Positions 25,820-37,266 of a stretch of DNA of 64,000 nt are shown here, piece by piece. How positions within the stretch are numbered: the first letter of the stretch is position 1; every line of letters starts with the position of its first letter. The stretch comes from Acorus gramineus. Taxonomy: Eukaryota; Streptophyta; Magnoliopsida; Acorales; Acoraceae. The stretch covers positions 17,806,378 to 17,870,377 of the forward strand of contig CM060855.1 of assembly GCA_030737835.1 (NCBI GenBank), in the 5' to 3' direction. The notes under the pieces are model-generated. The model did not search any database. It was given only the letters and a program-made list of their open reading frames with translations, and was not told the origin of the DNA. The translations under genes and the position numbers were made by a program.

Positions 25820-25820
25820 C
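25258..25820. repeat. GA microsatellites flanking a family-A foldback MITE
   Basis: The MITE occupies about 25346-25770 (left arm CATATAACCCTCTAAAAACA, right arm TGTTTTTAGAGAGTTATATG, central ACCCTTCTAAGGAGG). It lies between two GA-rich tracts (25258-25275 and 25788-25820), each followed by similar GC-richer DNA (GCGGCCGTTAGTAAGC and GCCAGTGGTAAGCGG). The flanks may therefore be an older duplication. Confidence 0.6.
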
Positions 25821-25965
25821 CAGTGGTAAGCGGAGAGAGGCCGGTGATAGCTCTCCCCATCCCCGACACCACCCTCCCCGAGGGGTAACAACCACCCTCC
25901 TTTTCTCTTCCTCTCTTTTCCCCCCTCTCTACCTCTCTTTCCTATGATTCTCCATTCCACGCCCG

Positions 25966-25998
25966 CCCCCCCCCCCCCCCCCCCCAAAAAAAAAAAAA
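25966..25998. repeat. C-run followed by A-run
   Basis: About 20 C directly followed by about 13 A. Same architecture, on either strand, as 8807-8840 and 29148-29176. Confidence 0.8.
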
Positions 25999-26142
25999 TT
26001 TGAGGGTGGAATATAAAACTGGATGGGTCGAATGAGAGCTCCACTACTAGGATTTCAATAATACCAAGATGAAATAATTCAGATAAGAATCCATCATATT
26101 CAAGCAAAATAGTGTTTCTGATCACCAAAAATTTCAGCCTAA

Positions 26143-26586
26143 GCCCATGTTTGGAATGAGAATAAATCCCCGAATAACCCGGATAGAAATTTTATTGTGT
26201 TTGAAAAGCCTAAATAATCCCAAATAAAATATGCCAAAATAAACCGGTATACAGTGGTATATAGGATTCCAATCAACCCCTAGAATAAAAGTTATCATAG
26301 GTTATTCCACCCAAAGAATACGTGGACCCACTATCAAATCAATTATCATTACCTCTTATAAATCACCTGTCAAATCAACTATCATTATTTTTTTTACCTT
26401 TTATAAATCCTTATCCATACTTTATTCACATTTTACCCAAACAACAAAACATTTATTCTTACGTTTACCAACGAAAATAATTCAAACACAATCAAACACA
26501 AAATCAATTTTTCCTTATTTATACTCACTTATGCTCGGATAAATGTATACCCAAGAATAAATCCTATCCCCATCCCAAACGGGGGC
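26143..26586. mobile_element. Tourist/PIF-Harbinger-like MITE (family B), 444 bp, TSD TAA
   Basis: Begins GCCCATGTTTGGAATGAG and ends CCCAAACGGGGGC, flanked by TAA on both sides (26140-26142, 26587-26589). Internal words TGTCAAATCAACTATCATT and TTTATACTCACTTATG are shared with the copies at 35517-35982 and 35986-36423. Confidence 0.8.
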
Positions 26587-26912
26587 TAAAATATGAACCT
26601 AAAAAATAAAATGAAGATCTAAATTTGCTTATGGAAGGACAGGGAAAGATCAAGTTATTTACAAGTGAAAATGAGGGGGAGGCATGCCAAATCATGTTTC
26701 TAAAGAAAAAGAGCGAAAAAAAAATTCAAAGACACTTAAATGCTCTAGTAAGAATTAACAAGAGCTTTATGAAGTAAGAGTTATAAATCGTTTTTGAATT
26801 CATTCATAAATATATACCTTCAAATCGCAAATTTGTGTGACATGTTCCTCAATGGTAATAGTTTCTATATACATTATGACAATCTTTCCAAAAAACTAGA
26901 TATATACACATT

Positions 26913-27053
26913 TCAGAGGAAAATTTTAAAGAAGATCAAGATGGAGGATAAGACAAAGAGGACCAAACCAGGCACATCACCTTCTCCAAGCCTCTTCATG
27001 AAGGCGGAGGCCCTCTCCAGGCGCTGTAGCACCGACACCACCCTCTTCAGCAT
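26913..27053 (-). CDS. Candidate 46-aa membrane microprotein or orphan exon (unknown)
   Basis: ATG at 27053 with TATATATAAAG just upstream, stop at 26913. The first 24 residues (MLKRVVSVLQRLERASAFMK...) form a basic amphipathic helix. The rest (VPGLVLFVLSSILIFF...) is hydrophobic enough for one C-terminal membrane segment. The first 85 bases are clearly GC-richer than the surroundings, as are real first exons in this window. It lies 194 bp past the stop of the RING/WD40 gene, so it could be within that gene's 3-prime UTR. It could equally be a first exon with a donor at GAAG/GTGATG, or a chance frame. I recognise no family. Confidence 0.3.
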   Translation of the reverse strand: MLKRVVSVLQRLERASAFMKRLGEGDVPGLVLFVLSSILIFFKIFL

Positions 27054-27246
27054 GGCACTTTATATATAAGAACCGAGCACGTTACAGAGAATTTCATGCA
27101 CATATCCTAGTTCAAAGCCCTGTACAATTTCAGTGTATTCTTGATGAAAAGGAATCTAGAAATGGAACTGTGTTGCTTTATGTATAAAACAAAACCAACA
27201 GCACAGAATGTGAAGTATTTACACACTACTGATAGCATTCCCTCCA

Positions 27247-30200
27247 TCAATGAGTCTGTACAGGTAGAGAACAGGCATCTGGAGCATTCGCGTCAGGGAA
27301 GTAATTATACACCTGAAGAAATTATTCTACTTTGGTTAAGGAATTGAATATATTAAGAATTTTAACAAAAATTGGAAGATCAACATCAAATTCTGCCCCT
27401 ACTTGGCTAACAGATCAGAAGTACCCCTTGTTGAAGAATTGAAAGGGCTCAGGAGCAAATGAAAACCCCCCTTCAATTCATTCTTAAAGTAATTTCTCCA
27501 TCTAATTTGTACATCTCCGAGTTCTTTTTTTTATCCACCTTTTTATTACTTTTTAAGGTTTATGTACCCATTTATTCCTTACTCCCATGTTCTTCATAAA
27601 TCTCACAAAATTTGATTTGTAGTTGCTTTTCCTATGCCATCAATGACCATCAGTATCATGTTTAGCAGTTCTATGTCAAAAGAAGATAGGCATGATGAAC
27701 CCATCATCAGTAAGCAAAGGCTCAACAAATGGCAGCGCTAAAGTATCCATTTATATCAATGAGGACTAGGTGTACATGTCAAAGTTATTTAAAATCAGCT
27801 AAAGTCTGTATCCATGCTTTTGGGATCAGAACCATGTCAGGAAAATCTGTATCCATGCCACATCCAAAAATTGCACAAGGTGACACTAATACATTTTAAT
27901 ACCTAGCATTTTTGAGGTGTAGACGCGCCTATCAGTATGTATCGTGCGACACTGATCAATTTATACCATTGGATTGTACCAATGATGCAAAAAATTGAAA
28001 GAATAAATATTTCTTAGAAAATTAAAAATTCAATGTAATACTGATAAAACATTAAAAAACCCATGCAACATAATTAGTCAATGAAAAGTAAGACAACATA
28101 TGATCCATTGATCATCCTAGAAACTTTACAAAGATAATACCCACAAACCTTAATGTCCTTATTAGCAAATCCAACAAATAGCTTTCCATTGTAATATAGA
28201 AGACATGTTATCACATCATCGCAAGCAATGGAACCGACCAGCCTGCTTTCTAGTTGAATCTCATCTTCTGATAACTCCTGTTATTCAGTGAATGAGGAAG
28301 TTGAAAGACAATAAATTTACATTAAAAATTTAAGTTGATGAGGGCATTAAACAAACACTACATATGAATTAAGATTAAACAATAAACCTGTATAGCAACT
28401 ATCTTTTCCCAGCCTCCAAAGAACAGCCACTTCCCATCCAAGTGAAGAGCAAATATAGCACCACCCTGAGCTTGCGTTGAACTCATAAGAACGGCATTTT
28501 TCCATATCTGAGAAGCAAAAAACAAAAGGGATTTCAGTTTTTACAATAATAAAAAGCTAAAATTACAAAGAAAACTACTAGAATGATTTAGATATACGGT
28601 ATGCGTCCATATATGTATATTATTACATATAATATCAACTTTTGTCACAGTAAAAGGAAGGGAAATCCTAAGCAGTGGATAATTATCAGAAAAAAACAAA
28701 AAAAAAACATTCAATATACTTTCATAGTCGCATCAGTTCATTCATACTATACAGAGATCAAAATCAAGACCTAACATATTTGAAAGGAAATAGGTGCAGC
28801 CCACCTTAAGATATCCACTTTCATGAGAAGCAACAAGAAAACCACAACTCACTGAAAGTGATAATACAGGTGACACATTTCCTAACGTTTCATCTCCCAA
28901 TACTGCCAAAGGAGTGTGATCATGTAGCCACCACAACCGAACTGTTCCATCCCAACTTCCACTATACAAAACATTATCGCATACTGTCAAGGAAGAGACT
29001 GCTGACTTGTGACCACTCATAGTGCATATTAGAGAGTAATCCTGAGGCAATGGAGAACGATAGTTGTCAAGATTTGTGTTTAATAGCTATGCCAATAATA
29101 CAATATCAAGAAGCAACGAAGAAAGACATTGGAAAAGAGCTACAAATAAAAAAAAAGGGGGGGGGGGGGGGGGGGGTTGTATCAGGGATTATATATAAAT
29201 GGTGATTTATTGGATGGTCGAATGGTTACCAAGAACTAATTTGTCTCAGGGAATCACAAGGATACATTGTGAGGTTAAGTGCCAGAAAACAATTGGATAC
29301 TCCGGTTAAGTCGACCAATGCATCCTTAAATTACATTATATAAACTTTAAACTACATTTTAAATTATGAAACATGATGAGACACATGAGCCAGTTTGCCA
29401 CATATATAAAATTTGAACTTTACAAGTTTTAGAGACTTAACCTGTAAAGACCATGCCTTAATTGTCTTGTCACCACTGCCACTATAGAGCCTCTCAAATC
29501 CCGAAACTGCCAGTGAATGAACCCCTGAATAACGCCAATCTTTATGGTCATACCAGTTTTTCAATGGTTTCTTGTCGAGGAGGCCCCCATCACCAATACC
29601 CCAAACAAAAATGCCACTCCCACTATCTCCACTTATGCATAGTGGTTCGTTCGCTTCAGAAATAATTAAAGCCGTAACTCTATGCTCATGACCTTTCAAG
29701 GTTTCCACATGGGAGAAGTCCTGCACACATTATATACAAAAAATGAGCAAGAAATGAACAGATTCTTTTAAATGATAAAAAGTTTAAACATGCTGGAAAA
29801 ACAAAGAAAAAAAATTTCATTATTAGTAGGTTTGAAATTCAACGCAAATCTCATGCCTAATAAATTCAGTGGGTCCTAGATAAGTCCATTTTGCAAAAAG
29901 GATCACCTTTAATTCCATTCAGAAAGTTGGGGGGATCCTCCACAAGTTTAAAGAAGAAACATGACATAAGCATCAATGGCTTCATTTCAGTAGATCCCAC
30001 ATGCATCATGTTGAAATATTTGGTTTTCAAGGAACACAATATTTTTCAATGGAAGACAAACAGTATGTGGAAAATATTTGCGATGGAGTTTTGGGGATGC
30101 CCTTTGTGTTGCTTCTTCTTCTTCTTTGAGTTTTGGGGAGTTTTGAATTTTTATTTTTATTTTTATTTTTTTGTAAAGATGCCATCCTTTTGCTTTCTTT

Positions 30201-32368
30201 TTATCTGGTATGTTTGGCATAAAAATATATCTGACAGACATCCAACCCATCTTCCCAAAAACAACCACCAGCTATTGGCATGGTGTGAAGAATCACTTCA
30301 TATGACTAGTTGTAATTAAATAAGAATAGTTTTTGAAGTGAATTACTAGTCCCGAACTTCTTAAAACCAGCACATATATTCAGATATGAATCTCATACAA
30401 TTGAAAAGCCAGATTACTCAAACTGCATCAACACCAATCAATGCTTTTGTAGTAGGCAACAAGGTACGTCTACTCTGTCATATACATATCAGCAGGTTGT
30501 TAAATACCCAATGCAAAAGCTACAAATTTCAGAAGAATTTGCAAAAAAGTAGGATGTAAACTAATAATACACTGTTGGATGCAAACTAGTAATACTGTAC
30601 AACTCTGAATCTTTTTCAGTCCTATTAAAAAAAAATCATACCTGTAAGGACCACACATGGATTGTCTTATCGAAGGAAGAGCTAAATAGAAAACCACCTA
30701 CACAGAAGTTCATCAGATCACACTAATTAGCATCCAGAAAAACAAACTGCTAAGATAAATTTCCATGCAATTAGCATGATATGTGAGCAGAAAAGAAACA
30801 AATTTAATGGGACCCTTACTCCTCCCATATAAAAAGAATTCCATACCTCCAACAGCTAATCCACTGACAGAATCACGATGCCCCTCCAGAGTAACAAATC
30901 TTAATGCGCCACCAGTCAGCCCTTTGACAAGATTACCATTTCCCCTATCTTCTTCACAAGTGAGACCCCTCTCAAGAGCACCTCCATCCGAACTCTGTAA
31001 ATCAAACTCAGCTTGTTGTTTAGAAGAACAGATTTCGCCAAAAACCAAGCATTTCACTGAATCTCCTCCAACACTATCCAGAACATCCAATCCGGCAGGG
31101 TCTTCATCGAAACTCTTGCTAATCAATCTCCTCATACATTTCCATAATTCCCTTAACTGAGGCCGACTACCTGGATCATAATTCAGGCACTCACACAACA
31201 TCTGCTTCAATTCCTCAAACTCCGTCCCCAACGAAAAACCTCCCAATTCAGAGACCACCCCCTCCAACCAGACCTCATACTCCACCAAGCACTCTTCGGG
31301 CTCTCGATCAGTTTTCGTTAAAACCAACGAATAGAACCCTTGAAACAACTCCTCAACAAAACCATCCCCAATGAGAGCCGCAACCAAAACACAAGCCAAT
31401 GCCCACAAATCCGCTCCACACCCCAATGAAGGTACGGTCTGCCTATCATTCAACGCCACAAACACCTCCGGAGACACAATCACACCACAATACGTCCTAT
31501 CATTCTCCACCACCACCCTTCCCCTCTCATTCCTACAAATCTCAACCACGCCACTCAAATCAAGCAACCAATGCCCAAAACCATCCAACCCAAAGCAAGA
31601 CATCGCGAGGCACCCACAAGCGACGCCTTTGCAATGCAAACCCATCACCGCCTCACACAACTCCACCCCCACCACCCCAAAACGAACCAAATCATCCCCC
31701 ATAACCCCCACCACCGCCTCCCGACAGAGCCCATCGCAAACCAAGAACAGCTCGTCCCCCTTCATCCAGAGCCCATAAACCCTACCCAAACCACGCCGAC
31801 CCATCGAAGCCCTCAAAACCGCTCTCACCTCCTCCGCCACCGCATCCCCCAATCGTGAGACCGCCCGGACGACACGCGCGGCGTAGGTCAGAGACAACCC
31901 CTCGATCGATTCGGGGGGCGTAAAAAGATTCAAGAGACTAACTTTCTGGCCCTCCCTCATCGGGAATCGCCGGTGATTCATCGCGGCGGATGTCGTGGTC
32001 GATCCCTCGATCGCGTCGGAGGGGATGATCCAGTCCTTCCATTCGGCGACGATTGGGGCATCGGTCAAGGGAAGCGGCGTGAATCGATGATCGGTGACAG
32101 CTATCGGTGACGGACGACGAGGGGGGGAGGGGGAGGGGGAGGAGAAGCGGAGGAGGTCGATGTTGCGGGGGAGGGAGAGGGAGGGGACGAGTTGGGAGCA
32201 GATGGGGCAGCGGAGGGCGTTGGGGAGGGAACGGGGGAGGGTGAGGAGGCAGAGACGGCAGACGGAGTGGCCGCAGGAGAGGACGAGAGGGACGGTTTCG
32301 GAGTATGAGTAGGGGTTCAAGCAGATCGGGCACTCCGGAGGGGGTGGAGGTGAAGGAGGGGACGCCAT
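27247..32368 (-). CDS. RING finger + kinase-like + WD40 repeat protein (At1g21651 type), putative E3 ubiquitin ligase
   Basis: Seven coding exons: 32368-30847, 30697-30642, 29720-29442, 29041-28805, 28507-28388, 28277-28149, 27312-27247; 802 aa, all phases consistent. A C3HC4 RING opens the protein: Cys 13, 16, 32, His 34, Cys 37, 40, 54, 57. Residues about 150-450 resemble a protein kinase fold without its catalytic motifs (FGHWLLDLSG stands where HRD/DFG features would be), so it is probably a pseudokinase. The C-terminal half holds about seven WD40 blades, with recognisable LEGHRDSVSGLAV...DKTIHVWSL, LKGHEHRVTAL...GIFVWG, SGSGDKTIKAWSL and MSGHKSAVSSL...DGTVRLW. The RING predicts E2 binding and the propeller substrate recognition; the substrate is unknown. 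Start is MASPPSPPPPP: the open frame upstream of it runs into a MITE. Exon 1 is very GC-rich. Confidence 0.9.
29148..29176. repeat. A-run followed by G18 run
   Basis: Homopolymer junction within intron 3 of the RING/WD40 gene. Exact length may be an assembly approximation. Confidence 0.8.
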
Positions 32369-32439
32369 TAATGGCGGCTTTGGTTTCTTTGGAGGGAGAC
32401 GGGGTTGGGTTTGACCGCCGGGGTGTGTGTTTATATGAA

Positions 32440-32858
32440 GGGAAACATGCATATACCCCCTTGAAATTTCGTTAATATTCGTATCTCCCCCTGTTTGTTT
32501 TACAAAAATCCATGTCACCCCCTTGAAGTTTCCTAGGAAAAAACTCTAAAATTAAATTGCCATCATTTTAGAAAGAATATTCGTGAAATATTTTATTACT
32601 TGAAAATATATATTCATGTTAAGATTGTGAATATACATAACTCCTTATTTTTCTAAATATCTATATAATCCCCTATCATTATCTAGTTAAAACTTATGTA
32701 TGGTTAATTTAATAATATATAATAATTTATTCTTAACATATTAATGAAGAAACACAATATGGTATTAAAACAATAGAGGGGTTATATGGATTTTTGAAAA
32801 AAAATAGGGGTCGATATTGATATAAACAAACTTTCAAAGGGCTATATGCATTTTTCCC
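32440..32858. mobile_element. Foldback MITE, Mutator-like, 419 bp, 72 bp upstream of the RING/WD40 start codon
   Basis: Left terminus GGGAAACATGCATATACCCC; the right terminus read from the other strand is GGGAAAAATGCATATAGCCC. Flanks are TTATATGAA (32431-32439) and TTATAAGAA (32859-32867), a 9-bp target duplication with one mismatch. The element therefore sits in the promoter or 5-prime UTR of the gene. Confidence 0.8.
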
Positions 32859-33008
32859 TTATAAGAAATGGTTGGGGTTGTTCGTAATTGTACGAATGCA
32901 CATTATGTATATAGACCCCCTCAATATAGATAGAATTTTAATGAGTGAATTTTTGTTTGAAAATTTCGGTTTAACTTTTTTTTAATCATGTTTAAAACAT
33001 ATTTTAAT

Positions 33009-33520
33009 GGGAAAATAAATTAGGGTCCCTATAATCACCTGCTTATTATTTTTAAGTCCTTGAAAATTTTCAAGTATTTTTAGGTCCACAAGACAATGAA
33101 AAATTATCTTTAGGTTCCTCTAGCCAAATGTTCAAAAATACCAAAACTGACTCCCGCTCAATTATTTTAATATACTTTTGACATTCCTCAATACATTGTT
33201 AAGTATCTTCAGTACATTATTAACACTTTTAATATATTGTTAACTTTCATATAAATTGTCTTTCGCTCAATTATTTCAATACACTATAAACACTTCCTAA
33301 TATATTGTTAAGTATCTCCAGTACACTGTTAATACTTTCCAATACATTGTTAACCTTCGTGTAATTGAACGAGAGCATTTTTTATATTTTGAACAAAATT
33401 TTGCTGGAGGACCCTAAAGATAATTTTTCACTGTCTTAGAGACTTATAAATAACTTAAAAAATTTTAGAAAACTAAAAATAATAGATGGGTGATCATATA
33501 GACCCCTAATTAATTTTTCC
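33009..33520. mobile_element. Foldback MITE (family E), about 512 bp
   Basis: Inverted arms of about 130 bp: left GGGAAAATAAATTAGGGTCC, right arm from the other strand GGAAAAATTAATTAGGGGTC; both contain AAAAATTATCTTTAGG. The centre holds two direct copies of a 109-bp unit starting GCTCAATTATTT (33156 and 33265), with repeated AATACATTGTTAA words. Confidence 0.7.
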
Positions 33521-33925
33521 ACTTTTAATTGGGCCCACCTATGTTTTTTTTTTTTTTTGATTAAATATGTTTTTAAAAGCCAAAACATATGTAAGGGTTG
33601 TTAATTGAATAATTGTTATGCGTAACATCATAGAAAGTGTGGTTCTGAATTTATTTTTTATTCATATTTAATTACTGTAACCTCTCGCCCTACTACTCCT
33701 CTTTCTCTCCGTCTTTCTGTCTCTATTTTCCCCACCTCCCCTTCTTGCCCCCACCACCCAAAAAATTTGACGAATGGGAGGCTTAGATGGAGAGTTATAA
33801 ACCCACCCCATACAACAAGAAAACCACCCCATTATTAACTGTTTTTATGCACTTCGAAATCAAAGGAAAACCACCCCTACCAATACCACCCTTACCAATA
33901 CCAAACCCACACCCTCTATTGTATA

Positions 33926-34335
33926 CCGATGTTCGACAAAACAAATGTCGACAGGATTTTCATATGTCGACATCTGGTGTGTTGATCTGTACAAAACAAG
34001 ACACACTTATTTTTAATCACGTGCTCAACTAAACAATTACCGATAGAATCATCATTCATTGACAATTGGGGTGTCGATCCATACAAAATATGACATTTAT
34101 TTTCTATCACATGTTTATAGTATCACTGTTGATAAGATCTTCATGTGTCAAACATCTAGGGTGCCAATCCTTACAGAAAATCACACACTTATTTTATTTA
34201 AGTACTTCAACAACTGTATTGTCGAAATATGCTTCATACATCAACAATGGGTGTGTCGACACCAGCAGATAAATAAATGACTTTTCCTACATTCACATAT
34301 TGACAAGTAGGATGTCGATATTCATTAAATCCATC
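33926..34335. repeat. Strongly diverged minisatellite (unit roughly 60-100 bp)
   Basis: At least four recurrences of the order GACA(A/T)(C/G)TGG-GGTGT-CGATC/TGATC-TACAAAA-GACA-TTATTTT-ATCAC, then GTCGA or GATAA-GA-CTTCAT: at about 33960, 34060, 34145, 34240 and a tail at 34305. No coding sense. Confidence 0.5.
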
Positions 34336-34339
34336 CATA

Positions 34340-34885
34340 TATTGCAACTCCGCAACAACAAGGTCCTCATCTTCGACCGCACATCCTTCGACCCCTCCTT
34401 TCGCCCCCTACACTCCACCCTATGCTCCTCCTCCAACTACACCGCTCACTCTCTCCTCCTCAACCCCATCATCCTCTCCCTCTACCCTCTCCCATCTCCT
34501 CTACGACAACTTCTACTCCTCCGCCTCCCCCCTCCCCGATGGCTTCTCTTTCAACGACCACCTCCTCTGCACCTACTCCCTCTCCTCCGCCCTCTATGAT
34601 TGGCTCAAACTCCCCAATTACCTCTCCGTCTGCCGCTTGTACTCCTCTGACCAATCCCTTCCCGACAGCCACATCCTCATTGTCGAAGACCACCACCAAT
34701 TCTCCTACTAATTCATCTCCAAAGACGATGAAGGTGGCAGTGTCCACGCCTTCAATTTCTTGAGGGAGACCACGGACGCCGCCGCCAAGAACAATCTCTC
34801 CCCCTTCTTGCACCTCCTCCCCGATAGCAACCTCGGTGTCATGGACGAACGGTGGTTGAAAGGGCAAACAGGTGGAGATGAATAG
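34340..34885 (+). pseudogene. GC-rich broken coding fragment, unknown family
   Basis: The plus strand has strong third-position C bias. Read with one frame change near 34485 it yields a protein-like sequence with FDRTSFDPSFRPLHSTLCSS, then YDNFYSSASPLPDGFSF and DHLLCTYSLSSALYDW, a TAA inside (34708), and finally NFLRETTDAAAKNNLSPF. The base use differs sharply from the AT-rich flanks, so a captured or decayed GC-rich exon is the best reading. I do not recognise the parent gene. Confidence 0.45.
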
Positions 34886-35237
34886 AAGAGAGAGAAACCT
34901 ATTTTGCTAAATGGGTTGGGGTGGTTTTCCATTAGTCACATACTAGTATTTATTAGAGGGCGGTTTTGTAGGTTTGAAAAAATATGTTGGGTGGGTTTCC
35001 AAGAGGGGTGGTTTCCTATTAAATGGGGGTTTAAATAATAGTCCCCGGCGTAGATATGGTGGGTGGAGATAGTTTTTTTAGTAGATGGTTGAATATGAGA
35101 GTGGTAGCCATTTTAAAAAAAAAAAACCAGAATGCATCCCAATTGGTACTGAATCCTACACACATTCTACCCTTCTTATGGTCAGAAAAATTCTCAAAGA
35201 TTCATGTGATCCATGTTCTTTGTATCTCAAGATAAGA

Positions 35238-35468
35238 TGTCTTTGTCCACAGTGACCATAGCACAATGGTTCAAGGCTTTACTTTATTAAGGGTAGGTTT
35301 TGAGTTCGAGTCTTAACACTGACTTTACCCACTTGTTTATTGGCGGTTATTTGAAAGAATTTTTCGTAGAACCGAGACAAACAAGTGAAGGTAGCCTTTC
35401 TAGCTTGACCATATGATCAACCACGGGGAATCCCTTCGATATCAAAAAAAAGAAAAGAAAAAAAGAGA
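35238..35468 (+). mobile_element. tRNA-derived SINE with 9-bp target duplication
   Basis: The head has a pol III A-box-like TAGCACAATGG (35257-35267) and a B-box-like GAGTTCGAGTC about 43 bp on. It ends at CGATATC followed by an A-rich tail. Flanked by AAGATAAGA at 35229-35237 and 35469-35477. A second copy, inverted, lies at 63297-63483. Confidence 0.8.
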
Positions 35469-35516
35469 AAGATAAGACTCCATAAAATAAGAATAATGTT
35501 ACACCCAATCCTATTA

Positions 35517-35982
35517 GCCCCTGTTTGTTCCCCCATTTGGATGCTGAAAAAACCTAGGTAAGCAATGGAATAAGTCGGAATAAGCTTATTAGGTTGTTTG
35601 GAAACACAATATACTCAAGGATAAAGTATGCCAGAATAAACTGGTATAAAATGATATATGGATTCCAATCAACCCCTGCAATTAAAGTTATCCAAGGTTA
35701 TTTCACTCAAATAATATGTGGGCCCACTATCAAATCAATTGTCATCACCTCTTATAAATCACCTGTCAAATCAACTATCATTATTTTTTCACATTTTATA
35801 AATCTTTATCCATACTTTATTCAAAATTTACCAAAACAACAAAACATTTATTCTTACGTTTATCAACGAGAATAATTCAAAACACAATCAAACACAAAAT
35901 CAATTTATCCTTATTTATACTCACTTACGCCGGAATAACTGTATGCCCAAGAATAAGTCATATTCTGTATCCAAACGGGGGC
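35517..35982. mobile_element. Tourist-like MITE (family B), 466 bp, TSD TTA
   Basis: GCCCCTGTTTG at the left, CAAACGGGGGC at the right, flanked by TTA (35514-35516, 35983-35985). Same family as 26143-26586. Confidence 0.8.
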
Positions 35983-35985
35983 TTA

Positions 35986-36423
35986 GAGAATAATCCCTAG
36001 AATAACTGAGAATTAGGTAGAATAGCCTTTTTTTCTTGTTTGGATGCCTGGTATACCCTGGGATATCTAATGCAGAATAAAATGGTAAAAAGTGATATAT
36101 TGATTCCAACCAATCTTTGGAATTAAAGTTATTCCAGGTTATTCCACCCAAAGAATATGTGAGCCTACTATCAAATTAATTGTCATCACCTCTAATAAAT
36201 CATATGTCAAATCAACTATAATTATTTTTTCACCTTTTATAAATCTTTATCTACACTTTATTTACATTTTATCTAAACAACAAAAATTTTATTTTTACGT
36301 TTCCCAACGAGAATAATTCAAAACACAACCAAACATAAAATTATTTTATCCTTATTTATACTCACTTATGCCGGAATAAATGTATACCCAAGAATAAATC
36401 ATATTCTGTATCCAAACGGGAGC
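35986..36423. mobile_element. MITE family B, 5-prime terminus lost, abutting the previous copy
   Basis: Starts directly after the TTA of the preceding element with GAGAATAATCCC, the internal sequence of family B, so its first about 15 bases are missing. Ends CCAAACGGGAGC followed by TAA (36424-36426). Confidence 0.7.
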
Positions 36424-36467
36424 TAAGTTTTAATATTTTTTCTCACCATAAACCACGTGCACTCTAA

Positions 36468-36890
36468 GCCCTCATTTGGACAGAAAATTAAGTTAGGTTT
36501 ATGACTATTCTAATATAAGGAAGGATAAAGTGACTTTTTGGTTTATTGGGTTTTGAATTATTCTTGCTAGAAAATGTAATAATAAAGTTTTTATTATTTG
36601 AATAAAATGTAAATAAGTTGTGGATAAAAATTTATAAAAGATAAAAAAATAATGACAATGTATTTATAAGATGTGATGACAATTAATTTAACAATGGACC
36701 CACATAATCTTTTAAGTTGAATAACCTGAAATAACTTAATTCTGAGGGTTGACTAGAATCCATAACCACTTTGTATCGATTAATTATGACATGCACATTC
36801 TCATTTAGTCTAGCCTTCCAAATCCCCATTCTAAGGTTACTCCAACTAATTCTCACTTGTTCCCAGCCCTATTCTCGAACCAAACGTAGC
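36468..36890. mobile_element. MITE family B, inverted orientation
   Basis: Preceded by TAA, starts GCCCTCATTTGG, ends CCAAACGTAGC followed by CAA. The interior matches the reverse complement of family B (GATGACAATTAATTTAACAA corresponds to the TCAAATCAATTGTCATC segment). Confidence 0.65.
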
Positions 36891-36893
36891 CAA

Positions 36894-37266
36894 GGGCTAG
36901 TTTGGCAATAAGCTAAGGTTTTGAAGATAAATTGTCTTAAATTAAATGATAAAAAGTCAATCAATTTTATCCATATTCATATTTGTCAAAATTAAAACAA
37001 AAAATAGAAACAAATGTTATTTCAACCTTTAAGTAGAACAAAAAAATCACCATTTTCATTTCAAAATAAAAACAATGGTTCGCACTTATCCCGATTATGT
37101 TTTATACCAAACATGATAAGTTGTCATCTCCTAACTTATCAAAATAAAAACAATGGTTCGCACTTATCCCGATTATGTTTTATACCAAACATGATAAGTT
37201 GTCATCTCCTAACTTATCTCACAATTATGCTTTATTCTCCCACTTATCCCCTTATCAAACTAACCC
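36894..37266. mobile_element. MITE family C with an internal 78-bp tandem duplication
   Basis: GGGCTAGTTTGGCAATAAG at the left and TTATCAAACTAACCCT at the right; flanks CAA/TAA. Inside, 37061-37138 is repeated almost exactly at 37139-37216. 78 is a multiple of three, which is why a spurious open frame with a repeated 26-residue block appears there. Confidence 0.75.

Noticed and set aside
31371-32312. Plus-strand Pro/His/Thr-rich and Arg/Gly-rich open frames
   Set aside because: Low-complexity shadows of the GC-rich RING/WD40 exon 1; no domain, and the other strand is clearly coding.
32369-32518. N-terminal extension of the RING/WD40 protein upstream of MASPP
   Set aside because: It has no ATG in frame that fits the family and runs into the foldback MITE; the RING begins right after MASPP.
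34300-34763. Plus-strand Ser/Pro/Thr-rich open frame as a secreted protein
   Set aside because: It mixes two frames of a decayed GC-rich fragment and shows no signal peptide or domain.
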